Assembly: GCA_038216655.1 (NCBI GenBank)
Contig: JBBQPZ010000004.1
Span: 143,838-207,837, forward strand
Length of the DNA stretch: 64,000 bases
Source: JAFDWR01 sp038216655
GTDB lineage: Bacteria > Armatimonadota > Fimbriimonadia > Fimbriimonadales > Fimbriimonadaceae
Direction: 5' to 3'
Shown here one piece after another: positions 35,080-43,942 of this stretch. Made by a program: the position numbers and the translations under genes. The notes below the pieces were generated by a model. That model worked only from the letters and a program-made list of their open reading frames with translations. It was not told the origin of the DNA and did no database searches. How positions within the stretch are numbered: the first letter of the stretch is position 1; every line of letters starts with the position of its first letter.

Positions 35080-35873
35080 TCGCGCCACTCTGGCGCGATG
35101 CGGTTCCGGCCCGATTCGCGGTGATCGGCGATCCGATCGATCACTCTCGGTCGCCGCAGATGCAGAATGCCGCCCTCAAGAAGCTTCGAGAACCTGGGGA
35201 CTTTGTTGCGATCCGCGTGCCTCCCTCCGAGGCGTGCTTCGCGCTTGAACATTTGGCGTCGCTCGGCTATGTCGGAGTCAATGTGACGGTCCCCAACAAG
35301 TCGGCCGTGATTCCGTGGCTGCAGTCCGTCGAACCGTTTGCTCAGAGAGTGGGAGCCGTCAACACGATCGATCTACGGGATCGCCGAGGGACGAATACCG
35401 ATGGTGCCGGGTTCCTCGCCACGTTCCCGAAGGAAGTTCGGCGAGTTCTGATTCTCGGCGCGGGAGGCTCCTCGCGGGCCCTGCTCGCCGCGCTTGAGGA
35501 CGCGGGGATCGTGACGGCACTCTGGAATCGCTCGGCGGACCGAGCCGAGGATCTCGTCGCCGAACTCAAGCTATCCACTCTTGTTCTGCGCGAAGCCGCG
35601 CTGAAAGACTTCGACGTCGTGGTGAACGCGACCTCGGCCTCGCTTCAGGGGGCAATGCCAACGGCACTCGACTGGTCTACCGCGCCGTCGAACTGCCTGG
35701 CCTATGAGCTTGCCTACCCCGGCTCGTCCTCGGCCTTCCTTAACTCGGCCGAGTCCGCGGGTCTGGCGACGATGGATGGACTGCCGCTCTTAGTCGAACA
35801 GGGTGCTCTAAGTCTGGAGTGGTGGCTCAGAGTCAGCGCTCCGCGGAAAATCATGATGGAGGCAATTCAGTGA
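35076..35873 (+). CDS. aroE: Shikimate dehydrogenase
   Basis: 265 residues. It reduces 3-dehydroshikimate with NADPH in chorismate synthesis. Substrate-site motifs are FAVIGDPIDHSRSPQMQNAA, NVTVPNKSAV with catalytic Lys75, and TNTDGAGF with Asp109. The nucleotide-binding GAGGSSRALL and WNRSADRAEDL follow. The C-terminal MDGLPLLVEQGALSLEWW contains the Gln that binds shikimate. The start is coupled to yqeG-gtrA and the stop overlaps the tsaC GTG by four bases. Confidence 0.95.
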   Translation: MIAPLWRDAVPARFAVIGDPIDHSRSPQMQNAALKKLREPGDFVAIRVPPSEACFALEHLASLGYVGVNVTVPNKSAVIPWLQSVEPFAQRVGAVNTIDLRDRRGTNTDGAGFLATFPKEVRRVLILGAGGSSRALLAALEDAGIVTALWNRSADRAEDLVAELKLSTLVLREAALKDFDVVVNATSASLQGAMPTALDWSTAPSNCLAYELAYPGSSSAFLNSAESAGLATMDGLPLLVEQGALSLEWWLRVSAPRKIMMEAIQ

Positions 35874-36808
35874 AAGTCTTACTTGCGAATGTTGCAAATA
35901 TCGGCCTCGCCGCCAAGGCGATTCGCGAAGGTTTGCTCGTCATCATGCCGACCGAAACCGTGTACGGACTGGCCTGTGATGCCACGAACGAGGAAGCTGT
36001 CGCCAACGTCTACGACGCCAAGGGTCGACCCCGCGAAAACCCGTTGATCGTCCACATCGAGTCCCTCGACGACCTGGACCGCATCGCCGCCGAGGTCTCC
36101 CCCGAGGCGCGCCGACTGACCGAGCGCTTCTGGCCCGGCCCCCTCACGATCGTGTTTCCCAAGGCCAAGGACTTCCCCGGCTACGTCACTGGCGGACTGG
36201 ATACCGTCGCCGTTCGGATGCCCGCCCATCCCGTCGCTCTGAGTCTCATCAAGCGATCCGGGACGCCTCTCGCGGCACCAAGTGCAAACCCGTTCATGGG
36301 TCTCTCACCCACTCGCATCGAGCACTTGGACTTGAAACTCGTCAAGGATGTCGAAATCGCGCTCGATGGCGGACCTTCCCGAGTCGGAGTGGAGTCGACG
36401 GTCGTGGATTGTTCTAGCGACGGCGTTCGGGTCTTACGACCGGGCGGGGTCTCTCGCTCCGACCTGCAAGCGGCCATCGGCGCTCCCCTCGCGATGCCGC
36501 CGGCGGAAAGCGACCGACGATCGCCGGGAACGTACGCGCGACACTATGCCCCAAGAGCCGTGCTGAAGCTCGTTTCAGAGCTTGGAGCGGGTCAACCGGG
36601 TCTGACGCTAGGTACGCCTCTTTCGCCACGCCAGATCAAGATGCCGGACGATCCGCGTGCTTACTCCGCCGCCCTCTACGATTCCCTGCACCGACTGGAC
36701 CGACTCCGCGTGAAAGTGATTTACGTGCAAGAACCGCCGAGCACCCCCGAGTGGGAGGCCGTCATCGACCGCCTGGAGAAGGCGAGTACCCCGGCTTCAG
36801 AGTCCTAG
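35870..36808 (+). CDS. tsaC: L-threonylcarbamoyladenylate synthase with Sua5 domain
   Basis: 312 residues, so the long (Sua5/YwlC) form. It makes threonylcarbamoyl-AMP for the t6A modification of tRNA. The YrdC core shows IMPTETVYGLACDA, KGRPRENPLIVHI, RFWPGPLTIVFPK, VAVRMPAHP and APSANPFMGLSPT. GVESTVVDCSSDGVRVLRPG follows. The linker motif SPGTYARHYAPRA leads into a C-terminal Sua5 domain. The GTG at 35870 overlaps aroE. A longer in-frame start lies within aroE and is not needed. The stop overlaps the convergent nagA stop by four bases. Confidence 0.93.
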   Translation: MKVLLANVANIGLAAKAIREGLLVIMPTETVYGLACDATNEEAVANVYDAKGRPRENPLIVHIESLDDLDRIAAEVSPEARRLTERFWPGPLTIVFPKAKDFPGYVTGGLDTVAVRMPAHPVALSLIKRSGTPLAAPSANPFMGLSPTRIEHLDLKLVKDVEIALDGGPSRVGVESTVVDCSSDGVRVLRPGGVSRSDLQAAIGAPLAMPPAESDRRSPGTYARHYAPRAVLKLVSELGAGQPGLTLGTPLSPRQIKMPDDPRAYSAALYDSLHRLDRLRVKVIYVQEPPSTPEWEAVIDRLEKASTPASES

Positions 36809-37851
36809 GCGGGCTCAAGCCGCGAAACGATCCGCAGATCCCGGTCGAGTTCGAGCCAGACCCTTGGCGGCTCGGTGCGTCCTAAGAGCTTGCGTGGGTT
36901 GATGCAGCAGGCGCGGATCGCCAGGTCCGCTCCAAAGTCCTCCCAGAGATTCTGGAAGACTTTGTAAAGGGTCACGCCACTCCCGGCCAACGTTCCGTCG
37001 CCCAGGCGGACCTCGCCGCGCCCGACGACCACGTCCAGACCCCACATATTGAGCGGCGCACCAGCCGGAACGCCCGCCGCCATGGTGCCATCGCTGATCC
37101 CAAGAATCTCGTTCGGACTCTTGCACTTCACCAGGAGGGCCGCGGAGTCCCGGCAAACGTGGAGGCGATCGTAGATCAGCTCACACATCAGGCCCTCGGC
37201 TTGAAGCCCATATCCCACGGTTCCGGCCTCGCGATGATGGAACGGACGCATCGCGTTGAACGTGTGGGTCGTGTGGGTGGCTCCGAACTCGAACCCACGT
37301 CGGGCTTCTTCATAGGTTGCATTGGTGTGGCCAATGCCGACCTTCACCCCTTGTTCCATAAGCCGCGTAATCATCTCAAGGGCATGAGGGCGCTCCGGCG
37401 CCATCGTGACAACGCGTAAACGTGGATCGTCAAGGATCTCGTCCCACTCGGAGGGTCCTGCGGGTGGATTGATGATGAACTCCTGCGGCTGAGCGCCAGG
37501 ATAGACCTTACTGATGAACGGCCCTTCCAAGTGGAACCCCCAGATCATCGGGTGTTCCGGAAGGCGGCTGAGGGCCAATCGAATTGCCTCGGGCGATGCC
37601 GTCACCGTCGTGGGGAGGAAACCCTCGTACCCTTCGGCCTTGAGCCGGTGGCAGAGAGCACCCATGTCGTTCGGGCTCGCCGACATGAAGTCGATGCCAA
37701 ACGCGCCGTGGATGTGGATATCCACAAATCCCGGCACGAGAATGCGGTCGGTGGCGGCCGAGAGCCGCTCGAACTTGGGTTGATTCCCCTCAAATTCGAC
37801 GTAATACGACCCGAATCCCTCGGGGCCGAGTGTGTTGAAGACATTTTTCAT
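36805..37851 (-). CDS. nagA: N-acetylglucosamine-6-phosphate deacetylase
   Basis: 348 residues, an amidohydrolase barrel enzyme that removes acetate from GlcNAc-6-phosphate in amino-sugar and peptidoglycan recycling. Motifs: LVPGFVDIHIHGAFGIDF, FLPTTVTASPE, GFHLEGPFIS with the metal-site Glu, VGIGHTNATYEEARRG, TTHTFNAMRPFHHREAGTVG and LGISDGTMAAGVPAG with the catalytic Asp. The ATG overlaps the dprA stop as ATGA, so translation is coupled to dprA. No nagB is near. Confidence 0.93.
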   Translation of the reverse strand: MKNVFNTLGPEGFGSYYVEFEGNQPKFERLSAATDRILVPGFVDIHIHGAFGIDFMSASPNDMGALCHRLKAEGYEGFLPTTVTASPEAIRLALSRLPEHPMIWGFHLEGPFISKVYPGAQPQEFIINPPAGPSEWDEILDDPRLRVVTMAPERPHALEMITRLMEQGVKVGIGHTNATYEEARRGFEFGATHTTHTFNAMRPFHHREAGTVGYGLQAEGLMCELIYDRLHVCRDSAALLVKCKSPNEILGISDGTMAAGVPAGAPLNMWGLDVVVGRGEVRLGDGTLAGSGVTLYKVFQNLWEDFGADLAIRACCINPRKLLGRTEPPRVWLELDRDLRIVSRLEPA

Positions 37852-38927
37852 AGCGCTTTCACGAAACCGCCCGGGGAGCGGGTCGCCGCTCCTTCCAGTT
37901 CCAGCATCGTCAGTTCCGCCAAAACCTCCGCCGCGTCGAGTCCCGTGCGCTCGGCGATCTTCTCAGGGGACAAAGGGGCCATTCCGAGAATGTCCAGAAT
38001 TCGCGCGCCTTTGGACGAGGCGGGAGCCCTCTTTGCTTGGGGCGGTGCGGCTTCTAGCCCGATCGCTTCAAGCACTTGGTCAGGATGGTCCACCAGAGTT
38101 GCACCGTCCCGGATAAGGGCATGCGAGCCGGCAAAACTGAGCATGTCGATGGTGGCGGGAACGACAAAGACCTGCCGCCCAAGGTCGTTCGCCGCATGCG
38201 CGGTGCGCAGACTGCCCGAGCGTGCAGGAGCTTCGATGACAATCACCGCTTGACTTAATGCCGCGATCAGGCCATTTCGGGCCAGGAACTTGTAGGAGTT
38301 TGGTTTCGCTCCGACCGCAAACTGCGAGACAAGGCAACCGCTGCTCCGGATCTGATCGAACAGTCCGCGGTTGATTGCGGGATAGACCTTGTCCACCCCC
38401 CCGGCAAGTACCGCCACCGTCTGTCCTCCGACCTGCAGCGCACCCCGATGCGCGGCGGTGTCGATGCCAAGAGCGCCGCCGCTAACTACGGTGACTCCGC
38501 TCCGGGCAAGCGCCTCCGCGAACTTAGTCGCCGCCGCGCGACCGTACGCACTTGCCCCGCGGGTCCCGACGATCGCCACCGTCGGAGCATGCAATGCGCT
38601 TTCCAAACCCCACGCGAAGATGGCCGACGGAGCATCGGACGCCTCCCTCAGGGAAGGCGGAAAGACCGAATAGGAAATGGGCTGAACGCCGAGCGCGCGC
38701 GAGCGACGAAGGGCGTCTAGATCCGCCTCCCTCAAACGACCGCGCTCGGCATCGGTGAGTCGCGGATGGTCCCGCAAGGCGGACGCGGAACGACAAGAGC
38801 CGAGCGATGAAAGAATCGCTCGGCTCTTGCCCGATGGGAGTTCCGCAGCTAGCAATAGCTGCCAAAACTCGGAATCTTGGTCGGAACTAGCCAGAACCGT
38901 TACCGCCGCCACCGTTGCCGTTTCCAT
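37848..38927 (-). CDS. dprA: DNA-processing protein DprA
   Basis: About 359 residues. DprA loads RecA on incoming single-stranded DNA in natural transformation. An N-terminal helical domain (residues about 1-80) precedes the Rossmann-type core: VAIVGTRGASAYGRAAATKF, VVSGGALGIDTAAHRGAL, VLAGGVDKVYPAINRGLF, FLARNGLIAALSQAVIVIEA and SGSLRTAHAANDLGRQVFVV. A C-terminal winged-helix (residues about 300-355) follows. ATG 38927 or GTG 38912 are possible starts, and both overlap the end of the upstream PQQ-type gene (stop at 38887). A perfect 15-bp hairpin lies in codons about 33-45. Confidence 0.92.
   Translation of the reverse strand: METATVAAVTVLASSDQDSEFWQLLLAAELPSGKSRAILSSLGSCRSASALRDHPRLTDAERGRLREADLDALRRSRALGVQPISYSVFPPSLREASDAPSAIFAWGLESALHAPTVAIVGTRGASAYGRAAATKFAEALARSGVTVVSGGALGIDTAAHRGALQVGGQTVAVLAGGVDKVYPAINRGLFDQIRSSGCLVSQFAVGAKPNSYKFLARNGLIAALSQAVIVIEAPARSGSLRTAHAANDLGRQVFVVPATIDMLSFAGSHALIRDGATLVDHPDQVLEAIGLEAAPPQAKRAPASSKGARILDILGMAPLSPEKIAERTGLDAAEVLAELTMLELEGAATRSPGGFVKAL
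38794..38829 (-). terminator. Perfect hairpin inside the dprA coding start
   Basis: CAAGAGCCGAGCGAT and ATCGCTCGGCTCTTG form a perfect 15-bp stem with a 6-base loop. It is 58 bases past the stop of the upstream PQQ-type gene on the same strand but within dprA codons. No T run follows. It may act as an attenuator or an RNA-stability element. Confidence 0.45.
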
Positions 38928-40569
38928 TGCCGCCCGGGTTCGGTCGACCACCCGTCGTTGAGGCGGGAGGCGCAACCTTCTTCAGGTTATTGTCGATGGT
39001 GAGAGCGTAGGACGTTTCCGCCGAGTTCCCTAACCAGTCGGTGGCCTTGATCGTGAACGTGTGGCGTCCGTCCGCCAACATTCCGTTCTTACCAGAGACG
39101 TTGAATCGGATCACCACGCTGCCATCTCGCGCGAGCTTGTAGTCGAGATTCTTTCCGTCGACCGCGACGAAAACCGAATCGGTTCTAAGGCCGGAGGCCT
39201 CGTCGTCGAGCTGCATGTGAACTTCCAAGTCGAGACTCGTGACTTCGTCGCCCGGCTTGGGGAAGGTCATCGAAGCGACCGGAGGCGTGAGATCGACGCC
39301 CGTTGACTTGTCGAAGGCGAGCAGGCTGCCGTCTCGGCTAAGCACCAAAAGCGTATCGCCGGCAAGAACTGCCGGACCCGCCGCCGGAACGAAGGTCGGG
39401 ACAATCGGCGTCGCGTTTGTACTGCCGCCACCAAACTGGCCGCCGCCGCCACCGTTTCGGCCACCACCGCCGCCTCGACCGCCGCCGCCAATACCGCCGC
39501 CGGGGTTCGTCGTCGTGTTATCCGCTGCGGGCTGGCCCTTGACCAGGGGCTTGATTGTGTAATTCCAGAGCAACGCACCCGAACGAGGATCGAACATCGT
39601 TAGCGTCCCGGACGTGGTTGGGAATACAAACTGATGACCGACCGCAGAGGGCGAGCTTTGCGGGAAGGAACCGAGGTCGATCGAGTCCGCAGTAACCGTC
39701 TTTTTGGTAACCGGATCAATCTCCTGATGAGTCAGTCGGCGGCCGTTATTGACATCGAATACGACCACCTTTCCATCTCGGGTCGCAACCGCGACGCCGT
39801 CCGGTGAGACGGCGGGAGAGAACGAGATAAAGTCGCCCGCATCTTTGTTCCAGCGGAAGCCGCCCGCCGTGTTAAGGGCGACTACGAACGAATTCGACGC
39901 GACGTAGATGGTGTCGCCGTAAACGATCGGCTGGGAATCGGGAGAGAAGCCGGAGAAGTTCCGCTTCCAGCCGATCTTGCCCGTCACGCCGTCGATCGAG
40001 ACAAGGTCGTTGGCCTGATTCATCACCAGGAAGTTCGACTGGTAGCTGGCGATCTTGCCTACGATGCCGTCGAACAGCTTGACCGGGCCGCCCGCGAACC
40101 CGGCGGTTCCCGTGGCGACGTCAATGGTCTGCAACGAGTTGTCGAACATCGCGAAGCCGACCATTCGATCGCCCAAGGGCACCGGCTGACCGATAACAGG
40201 GACCGGGGCGACGAATTGCCACTTCTTCTCACCCGTGGCCGGGTCGAGCGCGTAAATATTCTTGTTGTCCGCCGCGACGATGATCAAACCACCAACCATG
40301 ATCGGCGAGGTTCGGAAGAACCCCTCGATCGGTTCGACGGCCGGGAACTTCCATTTCTGGTTCCCCGAGTCCTTATCGAGCGCATAAACGCGCTGGCCGA
40401 CGGCAACGTACACGACGTTCCCGTTAACCAGGGGGCTACCCCCAGGCGAAACGCTGGTCGACTGCACCCATCGCCAAGCGAGGGGAGCCGGGCCATTGAG
40501 CTGAGCCAGTGCGGACGAGGCGAGCACCGCCGCCGCGAAACCGACCGAAAGCATCCGAGTCTTCAACAT
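38887..40569 (-). CDS. Secreted PQQ-type beta-propeller protein with Gly-rich linker and Ig-like tail
   Basis: 560 residues. A signal peptide (MLKTRMLSVGFAAAVLASSALAQ) leads to a PQQ/BamB-like propeller of about 330 residues with repeats such as VYVAVGQRVYALDKDSGNQK, IYALDPATGEKKWQF, DLVSIDGVTGKIGWKR and FDPRSGALLWNY. A strongly Gly-rich linker at residues about 357-383 is followed by one more blade and an Ig-like domain (residues about 415-540). The tail is Gly/Asn-rich. No PQQ-dehydrogenase ligand set is evident, so a structural or binding role is more likely. The ATG at 40569 was chosen because the signal peptide begins there. Confidence 0.82.
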   Translation of the reverse strand: MLKTRMLSVGFAAAVLASSALAQLNGPAPLAWRWVQSTSVSPGGSPLVNGNVVYVAVGQRVYALDKDSGNQKWKFPAVEPIEGFFRTSPIMVGGLIIVAADNKNIYALDPATGEKKWQFVAPVPVIGQPVPLGDRMVGFAMFDNSLQTIDVATGTAGFAGGPVKLFDGIVGKIASYQSNFLVMNQANDLVSIDGVTGKIGWKRNFSGFSPDSQPIVYGDTIYVASNSFVVALNTAGGFRWNKDAGDFISFSPAVSPDGVAVATRDGKVVVFDVNNGRRLTHQEIDPVTKKTVTADSIDLGSFPQSSPSAVGHQFVFPTTSGTLTMFDPRSGALLWNYTIKPLVKGQPAADNTTTNPGGGIGGGGRGGGGGRNGGGGGQFGGGSTNATPIVPTFVPAAGPAVLAGDTLLVLSRDGSLLAFDKSTGVDLTPPVASMTFPKPGDEVTSLDLEVHMQLDDEASGLRTDSVFVAVDGKNLDYKLARDGSVVIRFNVSGKNGMLADGRHTFTIKATDWLGNSAETSYALTIDNNLKKVAPPASTTGGRPNPGGNGNGNGGGGNGSG

Positions 40570-40717
40570 AGGTTTAACGATCTCCAAACTGCCGCAGCCC
40601 ACTGGTGACCACCGGGATTCATTGTAGCGGCCTAGCCCCATACTTGTCCACCTGGCGTAGTCGGCCATACTTCGGACGTTTCGTGAAGCCGAATTGTCAC
40701 GGGTTTTGGTTGCGCCG

Positions 40718-41425
40718 ATGAAAGCAATTATCCTTTGCTATCACAAAGTGGGCTTTGAGCACGAGATTGGGCGCTGGCTCGCGGTCTCTCCCACCACCCT
40801 TGACTCCCACATCGCCTACTTTAAGCGGCACGGCTATCGATTCGTCGCCGCGCGCGATTTGGCCGATTCCTGGGAGCCGAAGACTGTTTGCCTTACCTTT
40901 GACGACGCCTATCAATCGACCCTCGAAAACGGCGTGCCGCTCCTGAAGGAGCGCGGCGTCATCGCCACGCTGTACGCCGTCCCGTCCCACGTTGGCTCCA
41001 ATAGCGCCTGGGACCATGGCCGGGCGCAACCCCTCGCCGGCTGGGACGCCCTGCGTGAAGCGCAACGCAACGGCTTCGAAATCGGAAACCACACCCTGAC
41101 CCACCCGCGGCTCGCCACGGTAGATGCCGAAACCGCGCGGCTCGAGGTCGTTGAGGCCCACAAGCGCCTGATTGCCGAAGGCTTGCGCCCGGGAAGCTTT
41201 TGCTACCCCTACGGCAGCGAGAGCCCCCAAGCCCGCGAAGCCGTGGCCGAAGGTGGGTACCGAGTCGCCCTGGCCCTGAACAAGCGAATTGCCGACACCG
41301 CCGATGATCCCCTGGCCTTGCCTCGCATCATCGTGTCTTACGGCGACCGACTTCCCTTTCTCCTCTATAAGATTTTCGTCCGACCGACACTGCGGGGGAG
41401 TAAGGGGGTAATCCGTAAGGGGTAA
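40718..41425 (+). CDS. Polysaccharide deacetylase (NodB homology)
   Basis: 235 residues with a NodB-type CE4 domain: ILCYHKVG near the start, VCLTFDDAYQSTLENG with the metal/base Asp pair, FEIGNHTLTHPRLA with the HxxxH metal ligands, and FCYPYGSES. It removes acetyl groups from N-acetylated sugars in cell wall or exopolysaccharide. No signal peptide is visible, so it may be cytoplasmic or exported by other means. The ATG at 40718 is preferred to an in-frame start eight codons upstream. It is divergent from the PQQ-type gene. Confidence 0.9.
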   Translation: MKAIILCYHKVGFEHEIGRWLAVSPTTLDSHIAYFKRHGYRFVAARDLADSWEPKTVCLTFDDAYQSTLENGVPLLKERGVIATLYAVPSHVGSNSAWDHGRAQPLAGWDALREAQRNGFEIGNHTLTHPRLATVDAETARLEVVEAHKRLIAEGLRPGSFCYPYGSESPQAREAVAEGGYRVALALNKRIADTADDPLALPRIIVSYGDRLPFLLYKIFVRPTLRGSKGVIRKG

Positions 41426-41496
41426 GGCTCGGACTTCTTCGCTTCCCCATCGCCTTACCCTCCTTACGCTTTACCTCCTCTCGTTTCGGCCCGCCA

Positions 41497-41525
41497 TTGA
41501 CGCGCGGGAATCTGGAAGGTATAAT
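41497..41525 (+). promoter_or_regulatory. Sigma-70-type promoter for tRNA-Ile
   Basis: TTGACG at 41497-41502, a 17-base spacer, and a consensus TATAAT at 41520-41525. The tRNA begins 13 bases later. This is the best match to a housekeeping promoter that I found in the window. Confidence 0.85.
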
Positions 41526-41538
41526 TCGCCTTCGTTTC

Positions 41539-41615
<77 letters not shown>

Positions 41616-41667
41616 GAAGACATCCTGTTCTTCTGCACGATCCTCCAAAGTCCGTCGAGGCGCTGCG

Positions 41668-42043
41668 TCACTGGATCGTGATGACGATCTTCCCGCGGGC
41701 GGGCCCCTCCGCCAGATGCCGAAATGCCTCGGGAACGGCTTCTCGGCCCTTGCGTCGGTCGATCACCGGCTTCAGCTTCCCGCTTGACATGCTTTCCAAC
41801 CGCTTCGACTCGACCAGCAACGTCGCGCCCTGGCCGATCTGGTTGAGTAGGACTTGGCTTGGTTAGCTTAAAGACGAGGCGAAAGATGAGCCCCGCGCCC
41901 TTCATCAAGTGCATGTCCGCCGGATTTAGAGCGGCCGCACATACCTTGATGAGGATCTGGTCGTCCTCCGGGACCGGCTTTTCAATCTCAACACACCGGA
42001 GAACGTCGGCCGAGCCGGATTCGTAATAGACGATTGCTTTCAT
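41668..42043 (-). pseudogene. Remnant of a zinc-independent MDR alcohol dehydrogenase / quinone reductase
   Basis: The ATG at 42043 starts a typical MDR N-terminus (MKAIVYYESGSADVLRCVEI, then ILIKVCAAALNPADMHLMKG) that stays recognisable to GRDVAGRVEAVGKHV. In another frame the typical C-terminus follows at once: SGKLKPVIDRRKGREAVPEA, then HLAEGPARGKIVITIQ and a TGA at 41668-41670. About 200 central residues, including the whole nucleotide-binding domain, are missing. The gene is therefore non-functional. It lies 52 bases from the 3' end of tRNA-Ile, on the opposite strand. Confidence 0.8.
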
Positions 42044-42615
42044 GAGAGGCCTGCGACCTGCTTCAACCACTACGCCGACCACGTTCGCGAGGATTCACGG
42101 GCTCCAGCAACCGGCCCTAGAGGACTCAATATTCCCAGCATAATTTCATCATGCGCACGCGTGAGGAGCCAAGAGGACGAGGCTATGCCGGAGAAGCCTA
42201 GGACCACTAGCTGTGGGCCACTGTCCCCATGCTTTATTTGGGATCCGGTTGGCGATCCATGCCCTGGTCGCCTTCGAAAAGAACGAGTGGCGGAGCGGAA
42301 GCCTCCAAAATTTGCGGAAAGAAAATGGCTCCTCAGAACCCGAGTCCTCAGAGACTTCATAGCCCCGGCAAAAACTCCCGCGTGACCGATCCGAACGCGC
42401 GGACTTCGATCCTCCGACTTACCGCGTAACCGACCTCTGCAGTAGAGACAAACATTGACGCGGAAACCATTACTTTACAGGCTGGTTGAACCTATTTCAG
42501 ACTACTTGCGGGGACCAGTGAGTTCAGCCTCATGACCGACTGATGACCGTTGGCAGGTTGCTCATTGCCCTCCCTAATTTCGGAGAGTACGACGCATTAA
42601 AGGAGTGTGTAAATC
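42044..42615. other. 572-base intergenic region, no gene seen
   Basis: No coding frame has convincing features. AGGAG at 42601-42605 is the ribosome site of the next gene, and TTGACG at 42455-42460 could be a -35 element but lacks a good -10 partner. The interval may include more decayed sequence linked to the adjacent broken dehydrogenase. Confidence 0.4.
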
Positions 42616-43659
42616 GTGAGTAGATTCCTGTCTGGTACCGCGCCTTCGGATTCCCCCGCACCGCGGCTTGGAACGGCCTCGGCTACGTCCGGAAGGCTCT
42701 TCTCCGGCCTGTTGACGACTGCATTGGCCGCAATCTTTGCCGGGGCCGGGACGTCCGCCGTCGCAATCGGCATCCAGGGAACGATGTCGAACTTCGACGT
42801 TTTCAATGAGACGAGCACTAACGTGTACGGGGCTGAGATTGACCTCGAAGGTGTCCATTCTTCAGAGGTCTCACGGACCTATCCGTCCCACTTCAACTCG
42901 ATGACCGCAACCGAATATACGATCGGTAGCACCTACGGAACCCACCTCACCTTCAAGGGTTACAACTTCGACCCAAGCGGATACATGATCCCGAGGGTCG
43001 GCCAAACGACGAACGGGCACTTCGCGGTGAACCTTCCGGGATGCGAGCACTTTGGGTTCTCTGTCGTCAAACAGCCAACCAATACAAGGTTCTTCTGGCT
43101 TGGCCAGGGCTACGCACAGATTGGAACTACCCCCCTCTCGATTCCGAACGCGAGTTGGACCTACGTCCCTCCCGCCGGTGGGCAGGGGGCCATGCAAGCG
43201 GTCGTTGCGCCTCCCCCTCCCGAAGTCCCCGAGGCGATGCTGCCCGACTCGCTCTGGATGAAGGTGTACGTCACCGAGCTGGACCGACAGGTCGGCCTCG
43301 ACGAGCTCATCTCGGGCCCGGGTTCGATCGTTCCTCAGGACGTTCCTGAGACCGAATGGTCGCTGCTGGAAGGCGGGGTCCCCGAGATGGCAGAGGTCTC
43401 GATTGCCGACTCGACCCAGGCCGTCATCCGACGGTATGAGTACTTCAAGTACGTCGGCGCGTATGATCCAACCGATCATGCCCCGCTCTCGAATTGGGAT
43501 CACATCAGCCTGCCTCCGACTAACGAGATGGGGCAATTCATTGCGGCCAACATGGTGGCGGCGAACCTTGAGGCGGTCCCAGAACCTTCCTCGATTCTTG
43601 CCCTGCTTACCGGAGTCGCCGGGCTCGTAACGCTCTCTCGAAGAGGAAAGAGGCGCTAG
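42616..43659 (+). CDS. PEP-CTERM-anchored exported protein
   Basis: 347 residues starting at GTG with AGGAG upstream. A long signal region has its hydrophobic core near residues 29-50 (LFSGLLTTALAAIFAGAGTS). The middle is a beta-rich domain of unknown function. The C-terminus has a full PEP-CTERM sorting signal: VPEPSS, a hydrophobic helix (ILALLTGVAGLVTL) and the basic end SRRGKRR. Such proteins are processed by an exosortase and sent to the cell surface or extracellular matrix. No exosortase gene is in the window. A strong terminator follows. Confidence 0.85.
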   Translation: MSRFLSGTAPSDSPAPRLGTASATSGRLFSGLLTTALAAIFAGAGTSAVAIGIQGTMSNFDVFNETSTNVYGAEIDLEGVHSSEVSRTYPSHFNSMTATEYTIGSTYGTHLTFKGYNFDPSGYMIPRVGQTTNGHFAVNLPGCEHFGFSVVKQPTNTRFFWLGQGYAQIGTTPLSIPNASWTYVPPAGGQGAMQAVVAPPPPEVPEAMLPDSLWMKVYVTELDRQVGLDELISGPGSIVPQDVPETEWSLLEGGVPEMAEVSIADSTQAVIRRYEYFKYVGAYDPTDHAPLSNWDHISLPPTNEMGQFIAANMVAANLEAVPEPSSILALLTGVAGLVTLSRRGKRR

Positions 43660-43676
43660 GGCGCATGGGCTTGGTA

Positions 43677-43706
43677 GAGGGCGATGCTCAAGGGAGCATC
43701 GCCCTC
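43677..43706 (+). terminator. Strong hairpin after the PEP-CTERM gene
   Basis: A perfect 13-bp stem, GAGGGCGATGCTC against GAGCATCGCCCTC, with an AAGG loop, 18 bases after the stop. The following bases (CTGATTTCG) give only a weak T run. Confidence 0.7.
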
Positions 43707-43942
43707 CTGATTTCGCGTGTCTAGCTTCGCCGTTTGGGAAAGGGAGACCTGCGCCGTGGAAAAATGCCAAACTGATGGAACAGTCGAAAAGCTCATCGCT
43801 TTTTGCACGACCTCCATCGCGACCGAATCCCTGCACTTGGGTGAGTCGCCCGTCCGAAGATCGCCGTAACCAACGGCTCTATCGACGCTCTCTCCGAGGC
43901 TGACGCTGGCACTTCGCCGATCGGTCACCGCAAGTTTTTCGC

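Noticed and set aside
43660..43942. Small gene between the PEP-CTERM and helicase genes
   Set aside because: Only a terminator hairpin and unremarkable sequence are seen. No frame has a ribosome site.
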